NCBI GenBank assembly: GCA_036250195.1
Contig: JAVHZZ010000011.1
Coordinates: forward strand, 51,963,311 to 52,027,310
Direction: 5' to 3'
DNA length: 64,000 bases
DNA from: Mixophyes australis
Lineage: Eukaryota > Chordata > Amphibia > Anura > Limnodynastidae
Shown here: in pieces, positions 35,182 to 45,115 of the stretch
Layout of the letters: the number at the start of each line of letters is the position of its first letter
Numbering within the stretch: the stretch's first letter is position 1
The notes under the pieces: generated by a model
The model's input: the letters and a program-made list of their open reading frames with translations, nothing else
What the model was told of the DNA's origin: nothing
Databases searched by the model: none
Made by a program: the position numbers and the translations under genes

Positions 35182-36783
35182 ATGGAGCCTTGGAGGCAGG
35201 GCCATTTTGGTACACAGAGGGGGTGGGAAGCGTGGGGCCATCCGGGCCGGAGTTTTGAAGCCGCGGGCAAGGCGGGTGCTCAGTCGGCACGGTCAGCGAG
35301 CGGGTTGATCCGTCACCAGTTGTCCCCTCCAGAGAATAGGCAGATGAGGGAGAGCAGTTACCGGAGGTCCTCAGGACCAAGGTATATGGGGGCGGACAAT
35401 TTTGGCTATGGTCCCCACCCTGAAGGGGCGAGCAGCCAAGTTTTTGATTATGGTCATGGAGATAGGGAGGTGGTAGCGCAGCGGTTGTCTCCGGCTGGGG
35501 GCAATGAGTCAGGGGGCCAGGGGCGCAGAGTGCAGGACCCACTTGGAAGTAGCATTTTAGGAGGGGACTGGGGGCTGAGGCCTGAGAGGGATGATTTAGG
35601 ATACCGTGGTGGGACCCGATTTAGGCCAAGCCCCTCCGCAACTTTCGTTCCTAGTAGCGTAAACACACCAGACGCAGGGTTTGTAAGGAATGTCTCTGTT
35701 AGTATGCTCGAAACTAATGACGGTTTTCTTTCAGCTTCACAGAACCAGCAGCCGGGGGTGCAAGGCACAGAAGGTCGTGCAGTGGAGTCGGGGGCAGCCG
35801 CTGGTGGATCTTCATTGGGCACAATGGATCGGGCAACAGGAGACGTTTCTGCAAGTGTGGAGGAGCGGCTGGCGGTCGGGCTGCTGGCGGGACCCGGGCC
35901 GGAAGTGGAGGTCACAGATGAGAGAGGTGAGAACATTTTTGCTAGTACACACAAATCATGTGGTGTTAGCCCCCCGAAGTCTACAACGAGCGAGGAATCC
36001 TCGGGTTCTGGCAGCAAGCCCCGCAAACTGATTAAACTATTGCAGACACAATTAGGGGGGAAGCGGATCACTAGGCCTCTGCAAGCGCTAGGCCCCGACA
36101 TAGTTGCACGAGCTGGGGACTCGGGAAGAGTGGAGAATGAGGCCCTACTATATGGCATTAGGCCTAGTGTCAGAGACAAAATCAAAAAGGGGTATTACGT
36201 TGATATGTTTACCTTGACTGATGAGGCCAAAAAAGGTCTTGAGGCTGCGATGGACAGGAACAGTGAAGGGGAAGAGAGTTACAAAACTTTCCCTAGGTGG
36301 GTGAAAGGTTTTTGTGTGTTTGCAATCCTTTACACGGATTTTAGGCCAGAGGAACAGGTTGAGGTATGGAAGTATCTACACCTTATTACAGACGTGTTCT
36401 TAAAGGACGGGCCGGTTATTTGGAGGAATTATGACGAGATGTTTCGCAAAAAGATGACGGGGTGGGAGAAGTTGCCGTTAGGTTTTAAAGACATAGATAC
36501 GTGGATGGACCTCATGAGGCCAAGTAGTCAGCGACAGGGGGTTTCTCAAGGGAGGAGGTTTCCTGGGGCGGGGAGGGCGCAGCAAACGCTCCCCGGCAAA
36601 GGAAAGTGCTTCGCTTTCAATTCAGGGTCTTGTCAGAGGGAGGCGGCCTGCAGATTCCGCCACTCCTGCTCCAACTGTGGCGGGTTACACCCCGCATCAG
36701 AGTGTGTTAGAACCAGAGTTGGGGGTGGGAGAGGACGTGGGGCTGTTACAGCAGCTCCGGGTCAAGGCCAAATCCCCAGTTAA
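35182..36783 (+). CDS. Ngaro Gag-like protein with CCCH and CCHC fingers
   Basis: 533 residues, uninterrupted. The N-terminal 270 residues are Gly/Ser/Pro-rich and low in complexity. From about residue 275 there is a conserved part (RKLIKLLQTQLGGK, GIRPSVRDKIKKGYYVDMF, WVKGFCVFAILYTDFRPEEQ, VWKYLHLITDVF) that recurs in the second copy at 55226-56093. At about residues 475-515 come a CCCH-type finger (CFAFNSGSCQREAACRFRH) and a knuckle (CSNCGGLHPASEC), implying nucleic-acid binding. Gag packages the element RNA. Its 3' end overlaps the start of the reverse transcriptase frame by about 107 bases in a different frame, so pol may be made by frameshifting or reinitiation. Confidence 0.85.
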   Translation: MEPWRQGHFGTQRGWEAWGHPGRSFEAAGKAGAQSARSASGLIRHQLSPPENRQMRESSYRRSSGPRYMGADNFGYGPHPEGASSQVFDYGHGDREVVAQRLSPAGGNESGGQGRRVQDPLGSSILGGDWGLRPERDDLGYRGGTRFRPSPSATFVPSSVNTPDAGFVRNVSVSMLETNDGFLSASQNQQPGVQGTEGRAVESGAAAGGSSLGTMDRATGDVSASVEERLAVGLLAGPGPEVEVTDERGENIFASTHKSCGVSPPKSTTSEESSGSGSKPRKLIKLLQTQLGGKRITRPLQALGPDIVARAGDSGRVENEALLYGIRPSVRDKIKKGYYVDMFTLTDEAKKGLEAAMDRNSEGEESYKTFPRWVKGFCVFAILYTDFRPEEQVEVWKYLHLITDVFLKDGPVIWRNYDEMFRKKMTGWEKLPLGFKDIDTWMDLMRPSSQRQGVSQGRRFPGAGRAQQTLPGKGKCFAFNSGSCQREAACRFRHSCSNCGGLHPASECVRTRVGGGRGRGAVTAAPGQGQIPS

Positions 36784-38351
36784 GCTTGAAGTTTTAGATA
36801 AGTGGCTGTCACTTTACAGTGACGCCGAGGCCGCAGCCATAATTCGGGAAGGTTTTCATTGTGGATTTAGAATTCCTATTTTTAAAAAATTTAATTTACC
36901 ATGGCCCCAGAATCTGAAATCAGCTTTTATATTCACGGAAATTCTGGACGAAAAAATTGCAAAGGAAGTTCGTTTAGGCAGGATGTTGGGGCCTTTTTTA
37001 AACGTACCCATTCCAAATTTAGTAGTGTCCCCGGTGGGTGTAGTGCCCAAAAAAGCAGAGGGGAAGTTCAGACTCATTCAACACCTATTAGGCGAGTCAG
37101 TAAATGCCGCCATTGACCCGGCGGTCAGCGCGGTCTAATATCAGTCATTTGAGGATGCCCTTGCCCTAGTTCTGGAGCGCGGGGAGGGGGCCCTAATGGC
37201 CAAGATTGACATAGAGTCAGCTTTTCGTCTGCTGCCGCTCCATCCGGAATCGTTTCAGTTTATGGGCTTTAGACACCGCGGCGGGTTTTATGTCGACCGC
37301 TGTCTGCCCATGGGCTGCTCAATTTCTTGTGCCCTTTTCGAGAGGTTTAGCAGCTTTCTTCACTGATGCATTCAGGCTGGAACGGGTCACAGGGGGATTG
37401 CTCACTGCCTAGACGATTTCTTGATTATTGGTCCCGACAAGTCCAGCAGTTGCTTAGAGGTGCTTCAATCAGCTCAGGCCCTTTTTACGGTGATGGGAGT
37501 CCCCATTGCCAGTGATAAGGCCGAGGGTCCTTCCCATTGTTTAGCTTTTTTAGGCATTGAGATTGACTCACAAGTAGGTTGTTGTAGGCTCCCGCAGGAT
37601 AAGTTGAAGAAAATGGGGGAGGCAATTGGGATGGCGCTTAGCTCCCCTTACATGTCATTGAAAAAAGTTCAGTCACTTCTGGGGCTTTTTAACTTTGCCT
37701 GTAGAGTGATCCCAATGGGCAGGGTGTTCTGTCGCAAATTGCAAAGAACCAAAGAGGGTAAGAGTAAACCCCATGCAGCGGTCTGGCTATCACAAAAAAT
37801 TAAAGATGATCTTCAGGTATGGCAGAGGTTTCTTAAGGAGTTTAACGGGAAAAGGATTTGGCCCACCCCCCCCGGTAAACAACGCTACCCTTGAGCTTTT
37901 CACGGATGCTTCGGGATCGCAAGGCTTTGGAGCTTACCTGGGTGGTCAGTGGTGTGCAGAGGCTTGGCCAGAGTCGTGGCATCGTAGCGGATGGGTTAAG
38001 AACTTGGTTTTGTTGGAGCTATTCCCGATTATTGTTGCCATAGAGCTATGGGCTGTCACCCTACGGGGCATGCACGTTGTTTTTTGGTGTGATAACCTAG
38101 GGGTAGTTCAGTCCGTTAATAGCCAGAGCGCATCTTCCCCGCAGGCGATAGCTTTGTTGCGTCACCTTATACTTCGGTGCCTTGAGTACGAAATAACTTT
38201 TAATGCACGTCATGTCCCCGGGGTTAACAACGAGATAGCAGATGCCTTGTCTCAATGTCAATGGAGGAGATTTCGCGAACTGGCCCCTCAGGCAGATAGC
38301 AGAAGCATTCCATGTCCCTCTTATGTTTGGCAGATCATCACGCCGGCATAA
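36677..38351 (+). pseudogene. Ngaro reverse transcriptase-RNase H, two stops and one frameshift
   Basis: Three frame segments form one polyprotein. Reverse transcriptase motifs: SPVGVVPKKAEGKFRLIQHL, MAKIDIESAFRLLPLHP (motif A Asp), RCLPMGCSISCALFERF (motif B), HCLDDFLIIGP (catalytic Asp pair, about 37400), and LAFLGIEID. RNase H motifs: ELFTDASGSQGFGAYL, LLELFPIIVAIELWA, VFWCDNLGVVQ and ADALSQ, supplying the expected acidic residues. Lesions: in-frame TAA 37136-37138, in-frame TGA 37364-37366, and a frameshift at a nine-base C run (37865-37873). All are single-base-scale changes, so this copy was active recently or carries sequencing errors at the C run. The end overlaps the recombinase frame. 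Confidence 0.92.
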
Positions 38352-39226
38352 GAGGCCTAGCTGAACGCGTGCTAGCGCAATCGACTTTGCGGGTGTATCG
38401 AGCAGCGTGGCGGCAGTGGGTCCATTTCAGCGCATCCAAGGATCAGTCGGAGGCAGGCCAGCGGGATGCGGTGATGGAGTTCATGTGGTTGAAGTTTTGT
38501 GAGGGAGTATCTAAGGCTAGTATGTTTTCTACACTGGCGGGCATTTCGTTTATGTCAAGGCTGAATGGCACGGTAGACATAACTAAAGGCTTTTTGATAT
38601 CTAAGGCTCTAAAAGGATGGGCAAAGGAGAGACCGACCTCTACTGACACGCGCCACCCGATTACCGTACAGATTTTAGCCCAGCTTATGAGGATTTTAGT
38701 GGATGTGGCTCGGGACGAGTATGAGGTCCTGCTTTTTCGTACTGCTTTTAGCCTTGCATTTTTTGGGGCTTTCAGGGTAGCGGAGCTAGTGGGGCATGCG
38801 GCAGGCTATGTCTCCGCAGGTCTGCTTACTGAAGACGTGGTCATACGTAAGGATCATCTAATTGTGAGGATAGCCCGATCAAAAACGGATCAGAGGGGGA
38901 AAGGTTGCTGGTTACAATTGCAGGCTCAAAAAGATAAAGAGTTATGTCCAGTCGAATTAACCACCCAATTTAGTCTAATTAGGCCTTCCGACTCAATTTT
39001 CCTGATACATAAGGAGAAAGCACAGCTTACCAGATATCAGTTTAATGCGGTCCTGAAACAGGCGATAAAGTTGCTAGGCCTTAACCCTTCTTTTTTCAGC
39101 TCACATTCCTTTAGAATTGGTGCGGCCACCTCCGCGGCCTTGGCGGGGGCTTCGGTGGAGGCTATAAAATCACTTGGGAAATGGAAATCTTCGGCTTATC
39201 AGAGTTACATTAGGCCTGATGTTTAA
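38312..39226 (+). CDS. Ngaro tyrosine recombinase, intact
   Basis: 304 residues with no lesion. It starts inside the end of the RNase H frame (40-bp overlap, different frame). An N-terminal SAM-like helical domain (about residues 15-110) is followed by the catalytic domain. The conserved tetrad is visible: Arg155 in FFGAFRVAELVGH, His265 and Arg268 in HSFRIGAATSAA, and Tyr299 in AYQSYIRPDV. Lys191 in ARSKTDQRGKG fits the beta-hairpin lysine. The enzyme would integrate a circular cDNA. It is the best-preserved enzyme gene in the window. The opening residues overlap RNase H, so the true start could be a later in-frame codon or a spliced exon. Confidence 0.92.
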   Translation: MSLLCLADHHAGIRGLAERVLAQSTLRVYRAAWRQWVHFSASKDQSEAGQRDAVMEFMWLKFCEGVSKASMFSTLAGISFMSRLNGTVDITKGFLISKALKGWAKERPTSTDTRHPITVQILAQLMRILVDVARDEYEVLLFRTAFSLAFFGAFRVAELVGHAAGYVSAGLLTEDVVIRKDHLIVRIARSKTDQRGKGCWLQLQAQKDKELCPVELTTQFSLIRPSDSIFLIHKEKAQLTRYQFNAVLKQAIKLLGLNPSFFSSHSFRIGAATSAALAGASVEAIKSLGKWKSSAYQSYIRPDV

Positions 39227-39651
39227 AGTTGATTAATGTTACACGTGAATGTTGTGGTTATTTTGCCTTCTGTGTTTCTCTTGCATATTTCTCTCTTTAT
39301 GCTTTCATTATTATTGTTTGTCACTGTCAGATAGCTCTAGACCCTTATCTTCATGGCCGTTTGTTTGATCCTCTATCACCTACCCTGTTACTCAAGGCTT
39401 ATCTGCTCGTCGCGTTGAGCGAGGGCGCGAAGGGCTTTCTCCCGTTTTTTTTCTCCAGAGGCCTGATTAGTGGTGTACCTCTGGGGTTTGATCGGGTTTC
39501 ACCTTCGTGTGAGTAACTTACCGTTATCCGAATCCATTCCTCCCCGTTTACTTTTCCTTTGCCAGCTATTCTCCATGCCCGTTTTTATGGGATGCCTTCG
39601 TCAAAAATTCCTATGTGCACCTTCGTGCTGTGTGTGATGGTCCGGTAAGGA

Positions 39652-40278
39652 TTGCAGTTATTAACTCTTGTCTCTTTTTTAGATGCTGGGGTTACTGCGA
39701 GAGATGTATGGATCATCGGGCACTCTTATATTTTCTGGGCAGCTAACAAGACGGGGGTGCAGACGAGGTTTACCAGCATAGGAGATAGGCGGGTTTTTTG
39801 GTTAGGTAAACGGGGTTTAGTATGGGGAGGTTTATTGCCCTGGTTAGGACAGCTGATTGAACGGTGGGGAGCCCCTGATATATTGGTTATCCACCTCGGG
39901 GGGAATGACCTGGGTAAGGGAAAGTCCCTTGAGCTAATTATACAGATGAGGGAGGACCTTCATTGTATTAACAAGACATGGCCGTCAATTACTCTGGGCT
40001 GGTCCGCTATGATTCCGAGGCTGTCGTGGCGATCACAGATCCCTCTAAAAAAGATACTGATAATGGGGAGGAAACTTAATAGTGCGATTCGGAAGGTCAT
40101 TAGGTCCCTTGGAGGTTTTGTAGTAGATCACCCGGAGATAACAGCGGATAGGGTGGATCTGTATAGGAGAGACGGTGTGCAGCTCTCGGACGAGGGGTTG
40201 TGTATTTTTATGGAGAGCATTTATTTGGAGGTGTGGAGAGTGCTCGGTTTTGGTGGTGGCGGGCTGCTTGGCCCTTAG
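39652..40278 (+). CDS. Ngaro SGNH/GDSL-type hydrolase, catalytic His replaced by Gln
   Basis: A 208-residue frame matching the SGNH hydrolases carried by Ngaro elements. Block I is VWIIGHSYIFWA (Ser25), block III is VIHLGGNDLGKGKS (Gly-x-Asn-Asp, Asn85), and the last block is DGVQLSDEG. There the family normally has Asp-x-x-His: Asp174 is present but position 177 is Gln, so the triad is incomplete. The decayed copy on the other strand keeps DGVHL. These enzymes act on esters; the role in the element is not established. The first codon is TTG; the real 5' end is probably the splice acceptor at 39682, giving about 198 residues. Otherwise unbroken. Confidence 0.85.
   Translation: MQLLTLVSFLDAGVTARDVWIIGHSYIFWAANKTGVQTRFTSIGDRRVFWLGKRGLVWGGLLPWLGQLIERWGAPDILVIHLGGNDLGKGKSLELIIQMREDLHCINKTWPSITLGWSAMIPRLSWRSQIPLKKILIMGRKLNSAIRKVIRSLGGFVVDHPEITADRVDLYRRDGVQLSDEGLCIFMESIYLEVWRVLGFGGGGLLGP
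39661..39682 (+). promoter_or_regulatory. Candidate 3' splice site before the hydrolase frame
   Basis: A pyrimidine tract ending TCTTGTCTCTTTTTTAG directly precedes the first conserved hydrolase codons. The hydrolase frame has no ATG before residue 120, so a spliced message would explain its expression. The donor has not been located. Confidence 0.5.
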
Positions 40279-40624
40279 GGCCGGCAGCGTGGGAGGAAGG
40301 CACTGCGATCAGCGGCTGATATAGACGGCTCTATCGTGATTGGTCGCAGGTATCTGTCCCCTTACAAGGCAATCCGTTACTCTTGTCCCTTCCGTGGGGA
40401 GGGGCCTCGCCCGGCTCAGTGAGGGAGGGGGAGTGAGTAGTGAGGTGTGGTGCAGTTTACTCTGAGGCCAGGTTAGGGCCGGCCAAGCAGTGGTGTTATG
40501 AGAGAAGTGGGTGGACTTAAGGCTACATTGCCATGTCCACGCTTGGTTAGGTATCGCTGGAGCTGATCTTCAGTGCCCTTTCTCTGCCACCAGGTTTAAT
40601 TAGGTTATAATAAAAATAAGTTTA

Positions 40625-41170
40625 GTGCCACTTACTCAAGCCTCTGTGTCTTTATTCTATATAAGCCTTTATTTATACAAGCGGTTATACTATTTAAGGT
40701 ATTGTGTGGAACGAAGAGCATACACAGTGAACTGTTTATATATGTTTAGTACTATTACCAAAAACATTACACAGATCACATCTTGGCCAAAAACTTTGCT
40801 AGCCTCATATGTACAGTCCCTGATACCCAGCACATTACAAGAAACATCCATTCTGCTCTGACTCTGTGCCAATCTTATACATGTACAGTATTAACAACCA
40901 ACAAATTACAGGAACCAGATTGTTCCTGACACTATTACACTCTCATAGATGCACAGTAGAGACAACCCACACATTACAGGGACCACACTCACTCACACTT
41001 GAAGAAGCAGAAATTGGTCCCTGCAAGACTGATTAGGATAGTAATATATCTCCCAAACTTTCCGTTGTCAGCTTCCGCCACCACTGGCTCTGCCCATCCA
41101 AAACTACCAACATGGACACCTGTCCATCCCTTAGCTAGCACTAAAACCTCTCCTCTCCTATAGTGCACTC
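40625..41170. other. Unassigned spacer after Ngaro
   Basis: About 550 bp with no recognisable gene. Phrases such as CACATTACA(G)G(A/G)A recur loosely (about 40830, 40905, 40970), suggesting a weak diverged repeat. Confidence 0.45.
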
Positions 41171-41226
<56 letters not shown>

Positions 41227-41452
41227 GTTTGTAATCAAATCATAATGTGTCACTATCTGCCCTAGATCATACATTCCCCAAGCAGGAGCAGATGTCCAGT
41301 ATATTGCTCAGGGAATACCTCTATACAGATCATACATCTGTCTGTATGGACACAGCATCACATTATCTGGAGACACAGACACTGTGCAGATTGGGCACTA
41401 ATTTGGGCTCATATTGGGCACTAATTCGGAGAGAGGATGGAGCCAGAAGCAT
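41171..41452. repeat. TA array plus 229-bp direct repeat, copy 1
   Basis: TA array (41171-41223) followed by 229 bp (41224-41452) from TTGTGTTTGTAATC to GAGCCAGAAGCAT. The same arrangement recurs at 42504-42773 with a few substitutions. Confidence 0.92.
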
Positions 41453-41576
41453 TATGCACTTATATGTATTAAGAGATTAGTGTATCTATTCATTTATCTG
41501 TTCAATATGCATGAAGTCCATTCATTATGTATATACTAATTACACCATAAGGTGTCATTTTTAAATAATAATAAAA

Positions 41577-41668
41577 AAATGGCGGCCGGCGGCACTCTGC
41601 GCATGCGCGGTGACGTCATTTGCCAGCGATTTTAGCGCAAGATGGCGCTACATACCCCTATATAAAGG
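41577..41668 (+). promoter_or_regulatory. Penelope-type TATA promoter with NRF1-like, CRE and YY1-like motifs
   Basis: Within 90 bp: AAATGGCGGCC (YY1-like, 41577), TGCGCATGCGC (NRF1-like, 41598-41608), TGACGTCA (perfect CRE, 41611-41618), AAGATGGCGC (YY1-like, 41639-41648), and TATATAAAGG (TATA box, about 41659-41668). The hammerhead-like motif begins 26 bp downstream. Motif names rest on consensus match only. Confidence 0.55.
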
Positions 41669-41693
41669 GCATAGTTTTTAATATCACCTAATT

Positions 41694-41732
41694 CCTCCTG
41701 ATGAAGTTCAAACTGAACGAAACGCGTTGAGG
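41694..41732 (+). ncRNA. Hammerhead-ribozyme-like motif (minimal, stem I open)
   Basis: In order: CCTC (41694-41697), CTGATGA (41698-41704), one A, GTTCA-AAC-TGAAC hairpin (41706-41718, five pairs), GAAA (41719-41722), CGCGTT, GAGG (41729-41732). CCTC pairs with GAGG as stem I, A-C...G-T forms a two-pair stem III, and cleavage would follow T41728. Penelope-like elements are known to carry minimal hammerheads. The extra A between CTGATGA and stem II departs from consensus, so activity is uncertain. Confidence 0.45.
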
Positions 41733-42499
41733 CCCACAACTGTACTATCTGAGACCCTGTTTCACTGATCTACCCTGGGAGTAACAAATTAAGATATCAC
41801 CCTTTCCTGAGCTTTTGTATGGAGCCTATAGAGGGACATCTTTAACTACCTCCAGGGATATGACTACCAGTGATCTCGCCTGTATATTATACAGATAAGC
41901 TTATATTTATTATCTTCATTGTGAGTTTGCATTTTATATTTTTAATCTGCTGAATAAATTGTTTGCAAAAAATACTACACCATATGGCTTTCTTATATCT
42001 TTCCTACTGTTGAGCGGTGATGCAGCAGTTATTAATAGAACATACTATATTTGCATCTTGTCTCTGCGAGCAAAGGAAATCACCACCTGGGATGACTGAG
42101 GAGGCTATATACAGATAAACTGTTATTTTACTTATTTCTGGTACGCACACTACTATACTATTAACCTGCACAGTGTCTCACCTGATTTGCTGATATATGC
42201 TGCTATATGCTGATATCCACCTGCATTACTATTTTTCTCTGGATTTTATGCTCTCTGGACTCTCTGAGCTTACTGACTATATATACACAATTATCTGTTT
42301 TTACACCTGAAGGCGCCGTCCTTCCTTAACTTATCATTTTGATACCTCTTTTCAGTCTATCCATCCGATATTGGAGACTTGGCTGCTACACATATTTGTG
42401 GAGGTGCTTTGTTTATATCTTTGTTTATTATCACTTTTTGATTATCATTGTATTTATTATCCATACATTGGGTAAAACGCCAATCTGATATCGTGTTCT

Positions 42500-42503
<4 letters not shown>

Positions 42504-42547
<44 letters not shown>

Positions 42548-42773
42548 GTTTGTAATCAAATCATAATGTGTCACTATCTTCCCTAGATCATACATTCCCC
42601 AAGCAGGAGCAGATGTCCAGTATATTGCTCAGGGAATACCTCTGTACAGATTATACATCTGTCTGCATGGACACCGCATCCCATTATCTGGAGACACAGA
42701 CACTGTGCAGATTGGGCACTAATTCGGGCTCATATTGGGCACTAATTCGGAGAGAGGATGGAGCCAGAAGCAT
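42504..42773. repeat. TA array plus 229-bp direct repeat, copy 2
   Basis: TA array 42504-42544 followed by 42545-42773, the same 229-bp unit as 41224-41452. After GAAGCAT the two copies diverge completely. Confidence 0.92.
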
Positions 42774-43059
42774 ACACCATTTAGACAGGGAAAAACATTG
42801 TATTCCTGCTGACTCACATACCTCATGTCTTCTGAAAGCTAATCTGTCATCTAAATCCATAATCTCTTGCACCCATCACTAAATATACATTCTGCACACT
42901 ACACCTGATATCACCTAATATACAGCCTTCACCCAGTACCCTGATATCACACAAAATACACGTCCTCATTTTATATACATTGATCACCACTCTGTGTGAT
43001 CAGTGCAGGAAATAGACCACAGAGCAGTTTAAAATTCCTCCCTCCCAGCTCAGTGCAGT
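42774..43059. other. Unassigned spacer
   Basis: No recognisable gene; loosely repeated CACC(T/C)(A/G)ATA phrases only. Confidence 0.4.
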
Positions 43060-43067
43060 GAATAAAT

Positions 43068-43315
43068 CATACTTACCAACATTCTGAACTTCAAATCCGG
43101 GAGCCTGCATAGAAGGTGGGCGTAACAGGGGGCGGGGCTCCAAAATGCCGCGATTCACCGGGATTTGCGGTGTTTGGGACTTAATTCTGCCCACTTCACT
43201 AGGATGTGGGGAGAATTATCCAGATGCGGGAGATTGCCACACTTGCCCGGGAGTCCGGGAGACTCTCGCAAAATGCAGGAGTCTCCCGAACATTCCGGGA
43301 GAGTTGGCAAGTATG
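43068..43315. mobile_element. hAT-type MITE, CATACTTACCAAC family, copy 1
   Basis: 248 bp with inverted termini CATACTTACCAAC / GTTGGCAAGTATG and 8-bp flanks GAATAAAT (43060-43067) and AAATAAAT (43316-43323), seven of eight matching. The interior is rich in short inverted motifs (GGGAGTCTCCCGAACATTCC). Non-coding. A second copy lies at 60725-61046. Confidence 0.85.
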
Positions 43316-43323
43316 AAATAAAT

Positions 43324-44400
43324 TAGTGAAGACTTCACCCATCTGTGACTTCACTAGCTATTTAAAATGGATTCTCTAATAGCTGCCTCTGTCAATGCAC
43401 AAGCAGATTAAAACCGTTACAGGGCTAGTAATGTCAATGTGAGTCCCTCACAGCCCCAAAACACCACCCAGACCCCCTGTATCTACCAAATATGGCTTAT
43501 TCCCCTTCTTATAGAAAGTCTAAAAGCAAAGAAAAGTGAGCCATATTGTGCTTTCATAGTACAGCCAATCACAGTACATCCAGCAGAGACTTTTACTAGG
43601 TATGTGAAATCCTTTATCTTTAAATGGGGCAGATTTTATGATTTTGTTAAAAAACATTAATTTTCTAAGAAAAATCACCTACAAAAGATAATGTACTAAA
43701 ACAGAAGCTATTTACAAAAAATGCTATTCTTAAAACATCTTGCACACTGATTTCAGCCCCCCCCCCCCCAAAAAAAAAAAGAATCACAAACCCCCCAGAA
43801 AAACTGTATCATTTTGCAAACCAGGACTTATATCTGGACTTTGTGGATGTGGGTATCAAACTGGAATGCATGATTTGTGATTGTGGACGCCAAGCCACAG
43901 CTGAATTTCATTGATTATCTGATATCACACAAGGTTAGTACTACATTATTTTTAATGTTTTTCTTTTTGTTTTACTGTAGTCTTGCTGACTGCAGACTTT
44001 CCAGTACCAGTAAAACTTTGGACACACCTGACTGAAAGTATGTTTCCCATGACCGTAAAGCCATTTTGATCTAAAGGCTTGTGCTTCTATGCATGAAATT
44101 AGTTTCCTAGACAAATATAAATAGTGAAGTTGATGCCTATGTATGACTTTGCTTTCAAAGCAAACATCTTAATATAAAAAAACTTTTTTAAATGCACCTC
44201 TAACAAGTAGTTTTCATTAAGAACTTCAGTGAAATTTAGAGGTGGATAATGCTGAACCACAATGATTAAATCATCATACAAGGACACATAGTAAATATGT
44301 GCCTTTGATAGATAATTTGAGAAATTGCTTTGCTTGTTAATGCCTAATGTCAATCAGTATTATTATAAGGAAGGGGGGGTTTATAGTGGGGTCCAACCTT
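43324..44400. other. Unassigned region
   Basis: About 1.1 kb without a recognised gene. A poly-C/poly-A junction at about 43757-43780 is the only striking composition. Confidence 0.45.
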
Positions 44401-44462
44401 TCGTGAAAGCGAGGTGGAGATTGGCACCCATCTGCAAGACTTTGAGAACCAGATGAGTATCT

Positions 44463-44822
44463 ATGAAATCGAGAATAAGGAATGGTCCAGGGAGTGAGTC
44501 TGACTGGAAAAGCATTGGATGCTTACCAGGTGTTAGCCCCCAGGATTGCAGGGACTATGAGTCAGTGAAGAAAGCACTGTTGACCAAATTCATGGTAACT
44601 GCAGAGACTTACAGGTACAAATTTCGTACCCTGAACAAAAGTAACATCTCCAACTGCTTCGTCAATCCACAAGGATTACATGGATTGTCACCCAAGGACC
44701 AGTTCTTAAATTGTGCCCAGCAGACAGGGGGGGAACTTATTGTGGACACATGGGGGAGAAAGAAGGTAGAGACAGGAAGTGAGGGACAGCTGCAATTCCT
44801 GACACATAACAAAAGTGTGTAA
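44463..44822 (+). pseudogene. Ty3/gypsy-like gag fragment (SCAN-related region)
   Basis: A 119-residue open piece includes DCRDYESVKKALLTKFMVTA followed by ETYRYKFRTLNKS. This is the pattern of the gypsy gag capsid region related to vertebrate SCAN domains (usually DYxxVKxAIL...TPExYRxRFR). In a neighbouring frame the preceding bases read LTGKALDAYQVLAP, the segment that normally comes just before, so a frameshift lies near 44545. No protease or reverse transcriptase follows. AATAAA near 44873 could be its polyadenylation region. Identification by pattern only. Confidence 0.55.
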
Positions 44823-45115
44823 GATGTTAATTTCGGGAGGGAGTGTGTTATCCCTATATATCTGGTGGTGAATAAAGATAAGTATTACCCATAGTCATCC
44901 ACAGGACTGTGTAAGGCCAGCTCATTTCCTCTCCCACTCCATCCCTCTGGCCCACCACTCATCAATGTTTAAAAATGAGAGACTCAGGGGTTTGCTTGGA
45001 AAAAGGAAAACACCAAGGGAATTTGACCAAGGATATAAGGAGCCAATGAAGGGGGGAGGGGGTATTCATCCTGAGGATTTATTAGTGGAAGGTGTGGGGC
45101 TGATTGTTGTTTTTA

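Larger units (their letters stand above)
34060..40620 (+). mobile_element. Ngaro-type (DIRS order) tyrosine-recombinase retrotransposon
   Basis: About 6.5 kb with gene order gag, reverse transcriptase-RNase H, tyrosine recombinase, SGNH hydrolase, all plus strand. That order is characteristic of vertebrate Ngaro elements, which integrate through a recombinase rather than a DDE integrase and make no target duplication. A pyrimidine-rich leader (about 34190-34400) precedes gag and an AATAAA lies at about 40609. Split terminal repeats, expected for Ngaro, could not be matched by eye, so the outer limits are approximate. A decayed second copy lies on the minus strand at 51950-57080. Confidence 0.9.

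Noticed and set aside
34657..36185. Long minus-strand frames opposite Ngaro gag
   Set aside because: GC-rich antisense shadow of the gag coding sequence; no recognisable protein pattern.
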